Positions 9,315 through 20,413 of a DNA stretch of 64,000 nt are shown here, in pieces. The number at the start of each line of letters is the position of its first letter. Position 1 is the first letter of the stretch. Under the pieces are notes generated by a model. That model saw only the letters and a program-made list of their open reading frames with translations, searched no databases and was not told the DNA's origin. The stretch comes from Burkholderia lata (GTDB lineage: Bacteria; Pseudomonadota; Gammaproteobacteria; Burkholderiales; Burkholderiaceae). The DNA lies in contig NC_007509.1 in NCBI RefSeq assembly GCF_000012945.1, positions 558,001 through 622,000 on the forward strand. Direction: 5' to 3'. The position numbers and the translations under genes are program-made.

Positions 9315-10475
9315 TCACGTCAGCCGGTACGACTGCGCGCCCGTTCCCGCGAGCGTGCCGCCGTCGACGATCAGGTATTCGTTGCGGATCGGCTTGCCGT
9401 CGAACCAGCATTGCAGGATCTCCAGCGTGCCGGCCGCATAGCGTGCCTGCGCGGACAGCGACGTGCCGGAGATGTGCGGGGTCATCCCGTTGAACGGCAT
9501 CGTGCGCCACGGATGATCGGCCGGCGCCGGCTGAGGAAACCACACGTCGCCGCCGTAGCCCGCGAGATGCCCGGACGTGAGCGCATTCACGACCGCGTCG
9601 CGGTCGACCAGCTTTGCGCGCGCGGTGTTGATCAGGTAGGCGCCGCGCTTCATGCGCGCGATCATCGCCGCGTCGAACAGGTGCTCGGTCGACGGGTACA
9701 GCGGAATCTGCAGGTTGACGATGTCGACGGCGCTCGCGAGCGACGCGGCATCGGCGTGATACGTGAGCCCGAGTTCCTGCTCGATCGATGCATCGAGCCG
9801 GTGGCGCTGCGTGTAGTGCAGCTGCAGGCCGAACGGCTTCAGCCGGCGCAGCACGGCGAGCCCGATGCGCCCCGCGCCGACCGTGCCGAAATGCATGCCC
9901 TCGACGTCGTAGCTGCGCGACACGCAATCGGCGATGTTCCAGCCGCCTTGCTGCGCGATCGCATGCGACGGCAAGTAGTTGCGCACCAGCGCGAGCGTCG
10001 TCATCACCACGTGCTCGGCCACGCTGATGCTGTTCGAACCGGTGACTTCGGCGACGGTAATGCGGGCCCGGGCGGCGGCATCGAGATCGACGTGATCGGA
10101 GCCGATGCCGGCCGTCAGCGCGAGCTTCAGCTTCGGCGCGCGGGCGATGCGCTCGGCCGTCAGGTACGCGGGCCAGAATGGCTGCGAGATCACCACGTCG
10201 GCTTCGGGCAGCCGGCGCTCGAACTCGGAGTCGGGGCTGTCCTTGTCGCTCGTGACGATCAGCGTGTGGCCGTGCGCCTCCATGTAGCCGCGCAAGCCGA
10301 GCGCGCCGGACACGCAGCCGACGAGTTCGCCGGGCTGGAAGCCGGGCGGGCCGGCCGGCGTCGGCGCGGTCTGGCCGTCCGCGTAGTGCGTGATGACCGG
10401 AATCGCATCGCGTACGTAGCGCGGCGGGTAGCCGTCCACGGGATCGGGGTAGAGCACGCACAGGACGGTGGCCAT
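9315..10475 (-). CDS. fdh: formate dehydrogenase, D-2-hydroxyacid dehydrogenase family, predicted NADP+-dependent
   Basis: A 386-residue metal-free formate dehydrogenase oxidising formate to CO2. The catalytic set is visible: N147 (TGSNSISV), R286 (NTARAKLVD), Q315 (FPQPAPADHPWR) and H334 (MTPHISGTS). The dinucleotide-binding loop VGAGRIGLAVL is followed by HYTQRHR, with Q223 where NAD+-specific bacterial enzymes have aspartate (YTDRHR). The B. stabilis enzyme, known to prefer NADP+, has this glutamine and the same length, so NADP+ use is expected. The ATG at 10475 has AGGAG nine bases upstream. It may supply NADPH and detoxify formate. Start and family are secure; cofactor choice is inference from one residue. 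Confidence 0.95.
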   Translation of the reverse strand: MATVLCVLYPDPVDGYPPRYVRDAIPVITHYADGQTAPTPAGPPGFQPGELVGCVSGALGLRGYMEAHGHTLIVTSDKDSPDSEFERRLPEADVVISQPFWPAYLTAERIARAPKLKLALTAGIGSDHVDLDAAARARITVAEVTGSNSISVAEHVVMTTLALVRNYLPSHAIAQQGGWNIADCVSRSYDVEGMHFGTVGAGRIGLAVLRRLKPFGLQLHYTQRHRLDASIEQELGLTYHADAASLASAVDIVNLQIPLYPSTEHLFDAAMIARMKRGAYLINTARAKLVDRDAVVNALTSGHLAGYGGDVWFPQPAPADHPWRTMPFNGMTPHISGTSLSAQARYAAGTLEILQCWFDGKPIRNEYLIVDGGTLAGTGAQSYRLT

Positions 10476-10714
10476 CGGGTAGCACTCCTGGTGACGGGGG
10501 GAAGGCACGCGGCATGCGGATTGCGCAGGACGCGCGACGGGCATGGCAGGCAGCGGGTGTGTTGCGCCGCAACGTTGGTGACGTTCTACGCCCGTCATGG
10601 ATCGCACGCAAGCTACAGTGCGTGTTTGCGTGCGCTGCGGGGGCGTCTGTACCTGTTCTTTTCATGAGGGACGCCGATAATGGGATCGTTACCTCACTCT
10701 GCGGGAGCGACGTC

Positions 10715-12247
10715 ATGTCCGGAAGCGATTCCTCGTCTTCACGTCCCGATCTCGCGCAAGGCATCGCGCTCGACGATCTCGCCGACGGTGCAATGATCGA
10801 GGGCCATGTCGGCGATGCAGCGGTGCTGCTGGTACGCCGCGCCGACGAACTGTTTGCCGTGGGCGCGCAGTGCCCGCACTACGGCGCACCACTGGCCGAC
10901 GGGCTGCTGGAAGGCGACACGATCCGTTGCCCGTGGCATCACGCGGCGTTTTGCCTGCGCACTGGCGAGCTGCTGCGTGCGCCGGCGCTCGACGGGCTGC
11001 CGTGCTGGCGCGTCGAACGCCGCGACGGCCGCGCCGTCGTGCTCGATGCGCGGCCGGCCGCCGTGCCGCCTGCGCTGAATGCGGCCGGACTACCCGTGTC
11101 GGTGGTGATCGTCGGCGGCGGCGCCGCGGCAATTGCGGCCGCGGTGACGCTACGGCAGGAAGGCTATCCGCATCCCGTCACGCTGCTCACTGCCGATGCC
11201 GATCCGCCGTACGACCGGCCGAACCTGTCGAAAGACTATCTCGCCGGCACGGCCGACGCCGACTGGCTGCCGCTGCGCGCGCCGTCGTTCTATGCGGACC
11301 ATCACATCGACGTACGGTGCGGCACGCGTGTCGCGCGGATCGATCCCGCCCGGCAGGCGGTCGAACTGGCCGACGGCAGCCGCGTCGGATACGGCGCGCT
11401 GCTGCTTGCAACGGGCGCCGAGCCGAACCGGCTCACCGTGCCCGGCGCGGATTTGCCGCACGTATGCGTGCTGCGCTCGCGCGCCGATTGCGACGCGCTG
11501 ATCGCCAAGCTGAAAACGGCGCGTCGCTGCGTCGTGGTGGGCGCGAGCTTCATCGGCCTCGAAGCGGCCGCCGCGTTGCGCACGCGCGGGCTCGACGTGC
11601 AGGTCGTCGCGCCCGATGCGCATCCGATGGCGCGCGTGCTCGGCGACGCGCTCGGCAGCACGATCCAGGCACTGCACGAGTCGCACGGCGTGGTGTTCCA
11701 TCTTGGCGCGACGCCCGCGCAGATCACGCCGGACAGCGTGACGCTGTCGACCGGCGACGTGCTGCCGGCCGATCTCGTGGTGGTCGGCATCGGCGTGCAT
11801 CCGAACGTGGCGCTCGCGCAGGACGCGGGGCTGGCCGTCGAGCGCGGCGTGACCGTCGACCGCTTCCTTCAGACGAGTGCGCCCGGCATCTACGCGGCCG
11901 GCGATATTGCGCGCTGGCCCGATCCGTTGACGGGCGAGCGGATTCGCGTCGAGCACTGGGTCGTCGCCGAGCGGCAGGGCATCGTCGCGGCGCGCAACAT
12001 GCTCGGGCAGCAGCGGCCGTTCGACGCGGTGCCGTTCTTCTGGAGCCAGCATTACGACCTGACGGTCAACTATGTCGGGCATGCGGAGCAATTCGATCGT
12101 GTCGAGATCGACGGCGATCTCGGTGCACACGATTGCACGATCGCGTACTGGCGCGGCAACACGCGGCTCGCGGTCGCAACGATCGGCCGCGATCTCGACA
12201 GCCTGAAGGCGGAAGCGGCATTCGAGCAGCAGATTGCAGCCGCGTGA
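10715..12247 (+). CDS. Rieske [2Fe-2S]/FAD-dependent NAD(P)H oxidoreductase (AIF-like)
   Basis: A 510-residue flavoprotein with an N-terminal Rieske domain (C53-x-H55 in CPHYG and C72-x2-H75 in CPWHH) and a pyridine nucleotide-disulphide reductase body. The FAD motif is VVIVGGGAAAIAAAV; the NAD(P)H motif is VVVGASFIGLEAAAAL; the second FAD motif is GIYAAGDIARWPD. Such proteins resemble ferredoxin reductases of dioxygenase systems and eukaryotic AIFL. The start at 10715 has GGAG nine bases upstream. It is divergent from the formate dehydrogenase gene (240 bases apart), hinting at shared redox control, but its electron acceptor is unknown. Confidence 0.92.
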   Translation: MSGSDSSSSRPDLAQGIALDDLADGAMIEGHVGDAAVLLVRRADELFAVGAQCPHYGAPLADGLLEGDTIRCPWHHAAFCLRTGELLRAPALDGLPCWRVERRDGRAVVLDARPAAVPPALNAAGLPVSVVIVGGGAAAIAAAVTLRQEGYPHPVTLLTADADPPYDRPNLSKDYLAGTADADWLPLRAPSFYADHHIDVRCGTRVARIDPARQAVELADGSRVGYGALLLATGAEPNRLTVPGADLPHVCVLRSRADCDALIAKLKTARRCVVVGASFIGLEAAAALRTRGLDVQVVAPDAHPMARVLGDALGSTIQALHESHGVVFHLGATPAQITPDSVTLSTGDVLPADLVVVGIGVHPNVALAQDAGLAVERGVTVDRFLQTSAPGIYAAGDIARWPDPLTGERIRVEHWVVAERQGIVAARNMLGQQRPFDAVPFFWSQHYDLTVNYVGHAEQFDRVEIDGDLGAHDCTIAYWRGNTRLAVATIGRDLDSLKAEAAFEQQIAAA

Positions 12248-12284
12248 CAGCGGCGTGACGACATGATTCGAACCTGGAGGCGAG

Positions 12285-12662
12285 ATGAATCCCGATGTCC
12301 GTGCACGTTTCGAAACCGAGTTTGCGCCGCGCATTGCGGCGCGTGTGCTCGGCCTGTATCAGCCCGGCGAAGTGAGGGTGGACGTCGTGCCGCACGACGG
12401 GCAGGGCAGCCCGACCTGCGTCGACGTGATCGGCCTCACGTCGACGGTCGGATTGCCGAACCGGCTGAACGCGCGGCTCGCGTGGCGTGACGATGCGATC
12501 GATGGGCTGCTGGCCGAGCCCGACCGCAGCCGCTTCGACCGCTATCTCGCGGCGCTGCCGGTCACGATCGAACGCTGGCAGATGGAATTGCCGGTCGATT
12601 TCAGCACGCGCACCCAGCGCGATCGCGAGATCCTGATCGGCGACCTGGATTTCGATGCGTGA
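12285..12662 (+). CDS. hypothetical protein, 125 aa
   Basis: A soluble acidic protein with no domain I recognise. CTGGAGG lies at good distance before the ATG. It follows the Rieske/FAD reductase by 37 bases on the same strand and is probably co-transcribed, so a role with that enzyme is possible but untested. Confidence 0.7.
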   Translation: MNPDVRARFETEFAPRIAARVLGLYQPGEVRVDVVPHDGQGSPTCVDVIGLTSTVGLPNRLNARLAWRDDAIDGLLAEPDRSRFDRYLAALPVTIERWQMELPVDFSTRTQRDREILIGDLDFDA

Positions 12663-12700
12663 AACGCGTCGCGCGAGGCGCGCCGATGAACCGCGCGCCG

Positions 12701-12919
12701 TTAGCGGTCGCGTGTCTTGATGATCACGCGGCCCTGGTCGATGCCGCCGCGCAGTGCTTCGTCGCACGTGAGCCATTCGGGTGTGACGAGCTCGGGCGCC
12801 GGCAGGTCGACCGGCGCGCCGTCGCGGAAGATCCGCACCTGCGCGACCCATGCGCCGTTCGCGTTGCGCGTCGCATCGACGCGAATCTCGTGATCCATGA
12901 AGGTGTCGGTGGCTTGCAT
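12701..12919 (-). CDS. small hypothetical protein, HEIRVxAxRNxxGAW type
   Basis: A 72-residue protein with a beta-rich pattern (DHEIRVDATRNANGAWVAQV, then a charged C-terminus). The start at 12919 is supported by GGAGGG upstream. It is clearly related to the 80-residue protein at 45281-45523 (HEIRVWARRNDSGAW), so the window holds two paralogues. Function unknown. Confidence 0.75.
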   Translation of the reverse strand: MQATDTFMDHEIRVDATRNANGAWVAQVRIFRDGAPVDLPAPELVTPEWLTCDEALRGGIDQGRVIIKTRDR

Positions 12920-13065
12920 CGGTCGGGGCCCTCCGTCGTGCGTGAATGCGGTGCGTCGATCGTAGCAGCATGGCGCGCGCCGTGCATCGGAAACGAAGCG
13001 GAACCTGCGCATGATTCGAAGTGCGATTCAACGCACGATTCGACGCGCAAAACGGGAGCGAACCT

Positions 13066-13704
13066 GTGGCCTTCGACCTGACCTTTTCCATCAAGGTGTT
13101 CGCGGCGCTGTTCGCGATCATGAACCCGATCGCGAACATTCCCGTGTTCCTGTCGCTGACGGAAGGCGCGGCGGACGGCGCGCGCCGCAAGGTTGCGCTG
13201 ACGGCCGCGATCGGCGTGACGGTCGGCTGCATCGTGTCGGCCGTCGCGGGCGGTGCGATCCTGCACGTGTTCGGCCTGACGATCGACGATTTTCGCCTTG
13301 CGGGCGGGCTGCTGGTGCTGCTGATCGCGCTGTCGATGCTGCACGGCGCACCGAGCCGCCAGCATTCGCCGGGCGACGACGAAGGCGCCGATCCGGCCGC
13401 GGCCGAGAGCGTCGCGATCTATCCGCTGACGATCCCGCTGCTCGTCGGCCCCGGCACGATCGCGACGATGATCGTGCTCGGGCACAGCGCGCTGTCGACC
13501 GGGCAGGAACTCGCGTTCGCGCTCGGGCTCGCCGCGTTTCTCGTGCTGCTGGCCGTTTCGTTGTTGTCGGCGCCGCTGATCGGCCATTACCTGTCGCCGC
13601 GCGTGACGGCGGTGACGCAGCGCCTGATGGGGATGATTCTCGCGGCGATCGCGATGCAGATGATCGTCGCGAGCCTGAAGGCCGCGTTCGGGGTGCCGCA
13701 TTGA
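13066..13704 (+). CDS. MarC-family inner-membrane protein
   Basis: A 212-residue membrane protein with about six hydrophobic segments and MarC family features (ALFAIMNPIANIPVFLSL near the N-terminus and YPLTIPLLVGPGTIATMIVL in the centre). The family was once linked to multiple antibiotic resistance, but that link is not supported; its role is unknown. The GTG at 13066 has GGGAG eight bases upstream and gives the family length; an earlier GTG at 13021 would add an unlikely hydrophilic leader. Confidence 0.85.
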   Translation: MAFDLTFSIKVFAALFAIMNPIANIPVFLSLTEGAADGARRKVALTAAIGVTVGCIVSAVAGGAILHVFGLTIDDFRLAGGLLVLLIALSMLHGAPSRQHSPGDDEGADPAAAESVAIYPLTIPLLVGPGTIATMIVLGHSALSTGQELAFALGLAAFLVLLAVSLLSAPLIGHYLSPRVTAVTQRLMGMILAAIAMQMIVASLKAAFGVPH

Positions 13705-13749
13705 GCGCGGCACGTCCTGAACCGGCCGCCTGATTACACGGAGTGGCTG

Positions 13750-14214
13750 ATGAATACGCTGATTGTGTTGTCCTATCCCGACCTCGCGGCCGCCCATCGC
13801 GCGCTTGCCGAACTCGATACGTTGCGCGACCGGCACGTCGTCGCGCTGTCGGGTGTGGCGATCGTCGAGTGCGCACCCGATGGACAGTTGCGCGCGCATG
13901 CGGTCGACCCTGGCCGCACGCCGCCCGGATCGCTGCTCGACAGCGTGGTCGAGCACATCGAATCGTCGCTCGATGCATGGCGCGAGAAGCCGGTGGACGA
14001 CGCGCTGATCGACCGCGTCGCACGCAAGGCGCGCCCCGGCACCGTGTCGCTCGGGCTGGCCGCGACGCAACTCGACATCTATGCGCTGAGCACGGCGCTC
14101 GCACCGTTCGGCGGAGCAGTGATCGACACGACGCTGTCGATCGACGACGAACTGAAGCTCGTCGAAGCGATTTCCAAAGCGCGCGACGGTGGCAGTCAGG
14201 CAGCGTCCGACTGA
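13750..14214 (+). CDS. DUF1269-like protein lacking the membrane segment
   Basis: A 154-residue protein whose N-terminus (NTLIVLSYPDLAAAHRALAE) and centre (VALSGVAIVECAPDGQLR) follow the DUF1269 pattern of the protein at 6720-7175, but the glycine-zipper segment is replaced by a hydrophilic region. It lies 45 bases after marC on the same strand. Function unknown; the family assignment is by sequence pattern only. Confidence 0.75.
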   Translation: MNTLIVLSYPDLAAAHRALAELDTLRDRHVVALSGVAIVECAPDGQLRAHAVDPGRTPPGSLLDSVVEHIESSLDAWREKPVDDALIDRVARKARPGTVSLGLAATQLDIYALSTALAPFGGAVIDTTLSIDDELKLVEAISKARDGGSQAASD

Positions 14215-14672
14215 CTGACGAAGCGCGCGGGGCGTTCGACGCACGACACATGAATCGGCAGGGTCTGAATCGAACGCAAGCCGTCGAGCCACCGCGTATC
14301 GTCGTCAACGAATTTCGACATGCGAAAAATCAGGCCGGCAAGTTTGACCGCATCCGTCTGAGAAGTGCGTAAAAAACGTGATCTGGACGACTTCACGCCG
14401 CATGATCCGCGCGAAGCGATGACGTTCTTACCGATCGCAACGCATTGAATCTGGCAATGCAGGTCACCTGCGCGGATAGATTTATTCGATGATCGGCGAA
14501 TGCACGACATCGCTCTTCTATACTGACTGGGACTGCTTTTCACGGGAGGACAGCCAGTCCGCACGAACGCATCGATCGTGCCTCATCGTCGTGCGACCGA
14601 CGGCCGGACCTCGCTGCAACCCGCCGCGGTCCCGGCAGGCAAGCGCGCCGGGCCGCCTCACAAGGAGCCACG
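14215..14672. other. intergenic region upstream of the sigma-54 response regulator
   Basis: About 460 bases, AT-richer between 14350 and 14540, with no supported gene. It should carry the promoter of the response regulator/kinase operon. I saw no sequence fitting the GG-N10-GC rule of sigma-54 promoters with conserved flanks here. Confidence 0.4.
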
Positions 14673-16039
<1,367 letters not shown>

Positions 16040-16040
<1 letters not shown>

Positions 16041-18385
16041 TGCCGCATCGACCGGACCAGCCACGAGGCGCGCGACCGATGTTCGACACGTCGCGGATAC
16101 GCGCCGGCAATGTCATCACGGCCGTGATGCTGGTCGCGATCGCGACCGTGCTGCAGGCGCTCGCGATCCGCTTCGGTGGCGTGAACCTGCCGCTCGTCCT
16201 GTACTACCCGCTGCTCGCGGGCGCCGCGTGGGCGACGTCATTCCTGTTCGGGATCGTTTCGACGGTGATCAGCGGCATGCTCGTGTGGACGCTGTTCCTG
16301 TCCGATCCGGCAGCCTATTCGGAGCCGCTGCCCGAGCGGCTCGTGCGGCTCGGCACCTTCGTGCTGGTGGGCGCACTGGTGTGCGCGGTCGCGGCGATGC
16401 TGCGTCACGCGCGCCTCACGAACGACGCGGCGCTGCGCCGTGAAGCGGCCGCGCGCCGGCGGCTCGAAGCGGTGCTGCAGGCGCTGCCGCACGGCGTGAT
16501 CGCCACCGATACGAACGGGCGGCTCACCTATCTCAACGCCGCCGCGGCCGCGCTGGTCGGTTGCCCGCCGGGCGACGCGACGGGCCGGGCGGTGCGCGAC
16601 GTGCTGCGGGTCGTCGATCGCGATGGCCGGCGCGTGCAATCGACGCCGCTCGATCTAGCGCTCGGCGGCGCGGGCGTCGTGTCGGATCGCCACTGGCTGC
16701 AGGTGGAGGGCGGCGAACCGGTGCCGATCGTCGAGGTCGCGGCGCCGCTCGGCGATGCGGACGGCAACGTCGACGGCGCCGTGCTGCTGCTGCGCGACGC
16801 CGGTGCGGACCGCTCGCGGGCCGACGCGTCGCGGTTGCAGCGCGCGGTGGTCGATGCGTCGCCGGACGCGATCGTCGGCATCGATACCGACGGCCGCATC
16901 GTCAGCTGGAACCCGGCCGCGCAGCGCATGTTCGGCTACGACGACGCGCATGCCCGCGGGCGCACGTTCGAATCGCTGGTGGCGATGCGCTGGCTCAAGC
17001 GCAAGCCGCTCACCGAATCGTTCGACGACATGCACGAAGCGGTCGGGCCGATCGACCTGCTGTGCGTGCGGCGCGACGGCCGGCGCTTTCGGGCGACCGT
17101 GTCGGCGGGGCCGGTGCGCAGCGACGCGCGTGCCTGCGTCGCGCTGTCGCTGACGTTGCGCGAATCCGGCGCACAGCGCCGCCGCGACCTGCGCGCGCAG
17201 CGGTCGTTGCGCGGCGCGCGCGTGGCGCGCGACCAGGCGGCGACGTCGAACCGGTTGAAGGACGAATTGCTCGCGACGGTGTCGCACGAGCTGCGCACTC
17301 CGCTGAACGTGATCTACGGCTGGGTCGAGGTGCTGCGCAATTCGGGCGACAGCGCGCTGCAGCAGCAGGCGATCGATGCGATCGACCGCAGCGCGCGCTC
17401 GCTCACACGCATGGTCGGCGACATCCTCGATGCGTCGTCGCTCGCCACCGGCAAGCTGCAGCTCGACGCGATGCCGGTGGACGTCGTGCGGCTGTTCTCC
17501 GATTCGGTCGGCGCATTCCAGACTGCCGCGTCGTCGGCCGGCATCGTGCTGGAGTTCGACTGTGCGGCGTCGACCTGCGTCGTGTCGGGCGATGCCGAGC
17601 GATTGCGGCAGATGCTGTCGAACCTCGTGTCGAACGCACTCAAGTTCACGCCGGCCGGCGGCAGCGTGACCGTCGGGCTCGCGCGCGACGACGTACGGGT
17701 GGTGCTGACCGTGTCCGACACGGGGCAGGGGATCGTGCCCGCGTTCCTGCCGTACGTGTTCGACATGTTCCGCCGCGCGGACGATTCGCCCGCGTCGTCG
17801 CGGCGCGGGCTCGGCCTCGGGCTGTCGATCGTCCGGCATATCGCCGAGCTGCACGGCGGCAGCGTGACGGTCAAGAGTGCGGGACGCAATCGCGGCGCGA
17901 CGTTTACGGTGACGCTGCCGGTCGGCTGGCAGCCGATCGGCGCGATGGCGTGGGGGAATGCGCACGCGAACGGGCATCGCGACCCGCCGATGCTCGATAC
18001 GCAACGCATCCTGATCGTCGACGACGATGCGACGACGCGCGAGAGCCTCACCGCCGCACTGACGACGTTCGGCGCGGCCGTCGCGATCGCGTCGACAGGC
18101 CGCGAAGCGCTCGCGGTGGCCGCCGACCTGCGGCCGACCGTCGTGCTGTCCGATCTCGCGATGCCCGACGGAGACGGCTTCTGGCTGCTCGACGCGTTGC
18201 GGCACGCCGGCATGAACGGCGGCGGTGCGCCGCCCGCGATGCGGGTGCTGGCCGTGACCGCGCATGCGGGCCTGGCCGACGAACGCCGCGCGCTCGAGGC
18301 CGGGTTCGACGGCTATCTGTGCAAGCCGGTCGACGTGCGCGAACTGGCGGACAAGATCGTGCGCGTGACGAAGCACGACGGCTGA
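16040..18385 (+). CDS. membrane hybrid histidine kinase (DUF4118, two PAS, HisKA, HATPase, REC)
   Basis: A 781-residue sensor kinase. Three or four hydrophobic segments at about 22-122 form a DUF4118/KdpD-like membrane domain. Two PAS domains follow (about 140-260 and 272-385), then HisKA with the H-box SHELRTPLN (H416), HATPase_c with the N-box NLVSNALKF and G-boxes DTGQGI and GLGLGLSI, and a C-terminal receiver with D705 (LSDLAMPDGDG). Its ATG overlaps the stop of the sigma-54 regulator, its evident partner. The PAS domains show no cysteine or histidine pattern that would name a ligand. Confidence 0.95.
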
Positions 18386-18500
18386 CGCCGCGGCCATTCA
18401 TCGTTGTCGTTCCGCTGTCGCGACGGCCTGTATCGCTGATGCGGGGCCGACCTTGACCGGACGCCTGCAGGCTGCATCTCGCGCAGCAATCGGCGCTCCG

Positions 18501-18932
18501 TCACGTCCGCCTCGGCTGCGACACGCCTTCGAGCGTGTTCGCGACGTCGTCGCGCGCCGGGCCGGCCGAACGCGTCGCGATGTCCGCGAGCGACAGCATG
18601 CCGACCAGCCGCTTGTCGTGATCGACGACCGGCAGGCGCCGCAACTGCGCGTCGGCCATGTAGTGCTGGATCTCGTCCAGCGAATCGTCTTCGAAACACC
18701 ATTCGATCGGGCCCGACGCGACTTCCTGAATCCGCGTCTCCGGCGGCTTGCCGGCCGAGATCGCGCGCACGGCGAGGTCGCGGTCCGTCACCATCCCGAC
18801 CAGGCGGTTGTTGTCACACACCGGGAGCGCGCCGACGTCGTAGCGCTCCATCAGTTGCGCGGCATGGCGGATCGAATCGGTCGGCGCAATGCGCACGACG
18901 TCCTGCGACATGATTTCGTTGACACGATGCAT
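18501..18932 (-). CDS. tandem CBS-domain protein
   Basis: A 143-residue protein made of two CBS repeats (about 8-60 and 74-130), each with the xVGMxTxxD-type ending (LVGMVTDRDLAVRAI and LVGMLSLADIATRS). CBS pairs bind adenine nucleotides and often act as energy sensors. The ATG at 18932 is preceded by AAGGAGG; an upstream extension is not supported. It is convergent with the hybrid kinase gene. Such stand-alone CBS proteins are often induced in stationary or low-oxygen conditions in Burkholderia; that is inference here. Confidence 0.9.
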   Translation of the reverse strand: MHRVNEIMSQDVVRIAPTDSIRHAAQLMERYDVGALPVCDNNRLVGMVTDRDLAVRAISAGKPPETRIQEVASGPIEWCFEDDSLDEIQHYMADAQLRRLPVVDHDKRLVGMLSLADIATRSAGPARDDVANTLEGVSQPRRT

Positions 18933-19011
18933 GGCGTCCTCCTTGTGGGCCGGGTGAGTCGATTCGTCGGTGGATTCGGCCAACCGCATGCCGTCCGGCA
19001 CGCGTGACCGG

Positions 19012-19245
19012 TCATGTGCCGCCGCGTTCGCGCGGGTCTTGCCGCGGCTTTTCCTCATGCGAATCGGGCGGCGTATCGGGCGGTGCATCGGGCTCGATAC
19101 GCGTGACGCCGCCGGTCGCCGGCGGGTCGCTCGCGGGAAACGTGTCCTCGAGCTGCTGGTCGATATGGCGTTCCGAATGGCGCGTGCGCGTGCGGTCCTC
19201 GTGCTTCCGCGGCGGCGACGGGTCGGGCCGGGTCGAATCCTTCAT
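19012..19245 (-). CDS. small Pro-rich acidic hypothetical protein
   Basis: A 77-residue hydrophilic protein rich in Pro, Asp and Arg, with the short motif LEDTFPASDPP that recurs in many small proteobacterial proteins. GGGAGC precedes the ATG at 19245. It lies 79 bases upstream of the CBS gene on the same strand. Likely disordered. Function unknown. Confidence 0.7.
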   Translation of the reverse strand: MKDSTRPDPSPPRKHEDRTRTRHSERHIDQQLEDTFPASDPPATGGVTRIEPDAPPDTPPDSHEEKPRQDPRERGGT

Positions 19246-19404
19246 GGCAACGCTCCCTGCAAATGACAATGACGCGAACATTTCCGCAACCGCCATGCCC
19301 GGGTTCGTACGCGGCACGGGATTTGCCATGTCGGGCGATGACGACGATGACGACCACGCGCGTCGCGACCGGTGCCGGTCGCGCGCACATCAAGCGGAGA
19401 CACG

Positions 19405-19710
19405 ATGACGATTCCGAAACGGCGACAGGGCGTGCGCTACGAACTCAACGTTTGCGGCGGCGGTTTTGATTCGGTAAAGAGCCACTTCGAGGAATGGAAG
19501 CACGAGCCGCTGATCTACCGGCCCGAGCGCCGGATGTTCGAAGGCAAGGCCGACGTGCGGCCGCTCGGCGACGAGACGTTCGGCTCGACCGAGCCCGCGC
19601 GGTTCGCGCTGCAGCGCGCGTGCGACCCCGCCGATACGTATGCGCTCGCGGCACGCGTGCGTGACGATGGCCGAGACCTGTGGCTCGTGATGGCCGCGTA
19701 CGACGCGTAA
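19405..19710 (+). CDS. hypothetical protein, 101 aa
   Basis: A soluble protein beginning MTIPKRRQGVRYELNVCGGG, with GGAG upstream of the ATG at 19405. No domain was recognised. The C-terminus (LWLVMAAYDA) looks like an ordered beta strand. It is divergent from the 77-residue gene. Function unknown. Confidence 0.7.
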   Translation: MTIPKRRQGVRYELNVCGGGFDSVKSHFEEWKHEPLIYRPERRMFEGKADVRPLGDETFGSTEPARFALQRACDPADTYALAARVRDDGRDLWLVMAAYDA

Positions 19711-19878
19711 CGACGCATGGCGGCGCGCAGGCAGGCATTCGCGGTGACGGGTGTGCTGAACGCCCGGCGCACCGCAGGTCGGCGCGTGTGGCGCGCAAAC
19801 GGACGGCACGCGGATTGCGGACTCGCCGGGACTGACACAACCGGTTCCGCGCCCGCCGCGGACTTCAGGAGAATTGCG

Positions 19879-20187
19879 ATGAAACGGATCCGCACGATAT
19901 CCGCGGGCCTGTGCGCGATGGCCGCCGCATGCGCGCTGGCCGCGTGCACGCAGCCTGCCCCCTACGGCGCGCGCGGTGCGCCGCCCGCGCCGCCCGACGG
20001 CCACGCATCGCCGCCCGGCACGACGATGCCTGATGCCAACACGCGTTACGAGACGCGCCCGTCGCCGGGCAACATGATGCCGCAGGGCGCGGCGGGCGGC
20101 GAACCGGCCGACGTGCCGCCACCGGGCCCGAACGGCGTGCAGGGCGACCCGCCGCCGCCGCGCATGCCGCCGCCCGCGCAGTACTGA
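19879..20187 (+). CDS. small Pro-rich putative lipoprotein
   Basis: A 102-residue exported protein. The signal peptide ends in a lipobox LAAC (cysteine at about residue 23), so the mature protein should be lipid-anchored. The rest is a low-complexity Pro/Gly-rich chain without a recognisable domain. AGGAG precedes the ATG at 19879. Confidence 0.75.
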   Translation: MKRIRTISAGLCAMAAACALAACTQPAPYGARGAPPAPPDGHASPPGTTMPDANTRYETRPSPGNMMPQGAAGGEPADVPPPGPNGVQGDPPPPRMPPPAQY

Positions 20188-20343
20188 GTCGATCCACGGC
20201 CGGCGCGTGACGGCGTGATGCGCGAAGCGCGTGCCCAAAACGCGTGCCCAAAACTTGCCGCCGGCTTGTAAAAAAGCGGCCCTGGCGCGCTGAAAATCGG
20301 GGTGCGAACCCGCGCGAACCGCAGCACGGGGTGATCGACCCCC

Positions 20344-20360
20344 TTGGCATGGAAGCTGCA
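20344..20360 (+). promoter_or_regulatory. sigma-54 promoter upstream of rpoN
   Basis: TTGGCATGGAAGCTGCA fits the -24/-12 rule: GG at 20346-20347, ten bases, then GC at 20358-20359, with the flanks (TTGGCA and TGCA) matching consensus. It ends about 54 bases upstream of the rpoN ATG. This suggests that this rpoN copy is transcribed by sigma-54 RNA polymerase, possibly by its own product. Confidence 0.65.
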
Positions 20361-20413
20361 TGAATCCTGGCTGAATACGAAGCGAAACCCGTGAAACGTC
20401 AGGAGGACCATCG

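Noticed and set aside
12972..12990. Possible sigma-54 promoter upstream of marC (GG-N10-GC)
   Set aside because: Spacing fits but the CA after GG and the TT before GC are missing; expected by chance in GC-rich DNA.
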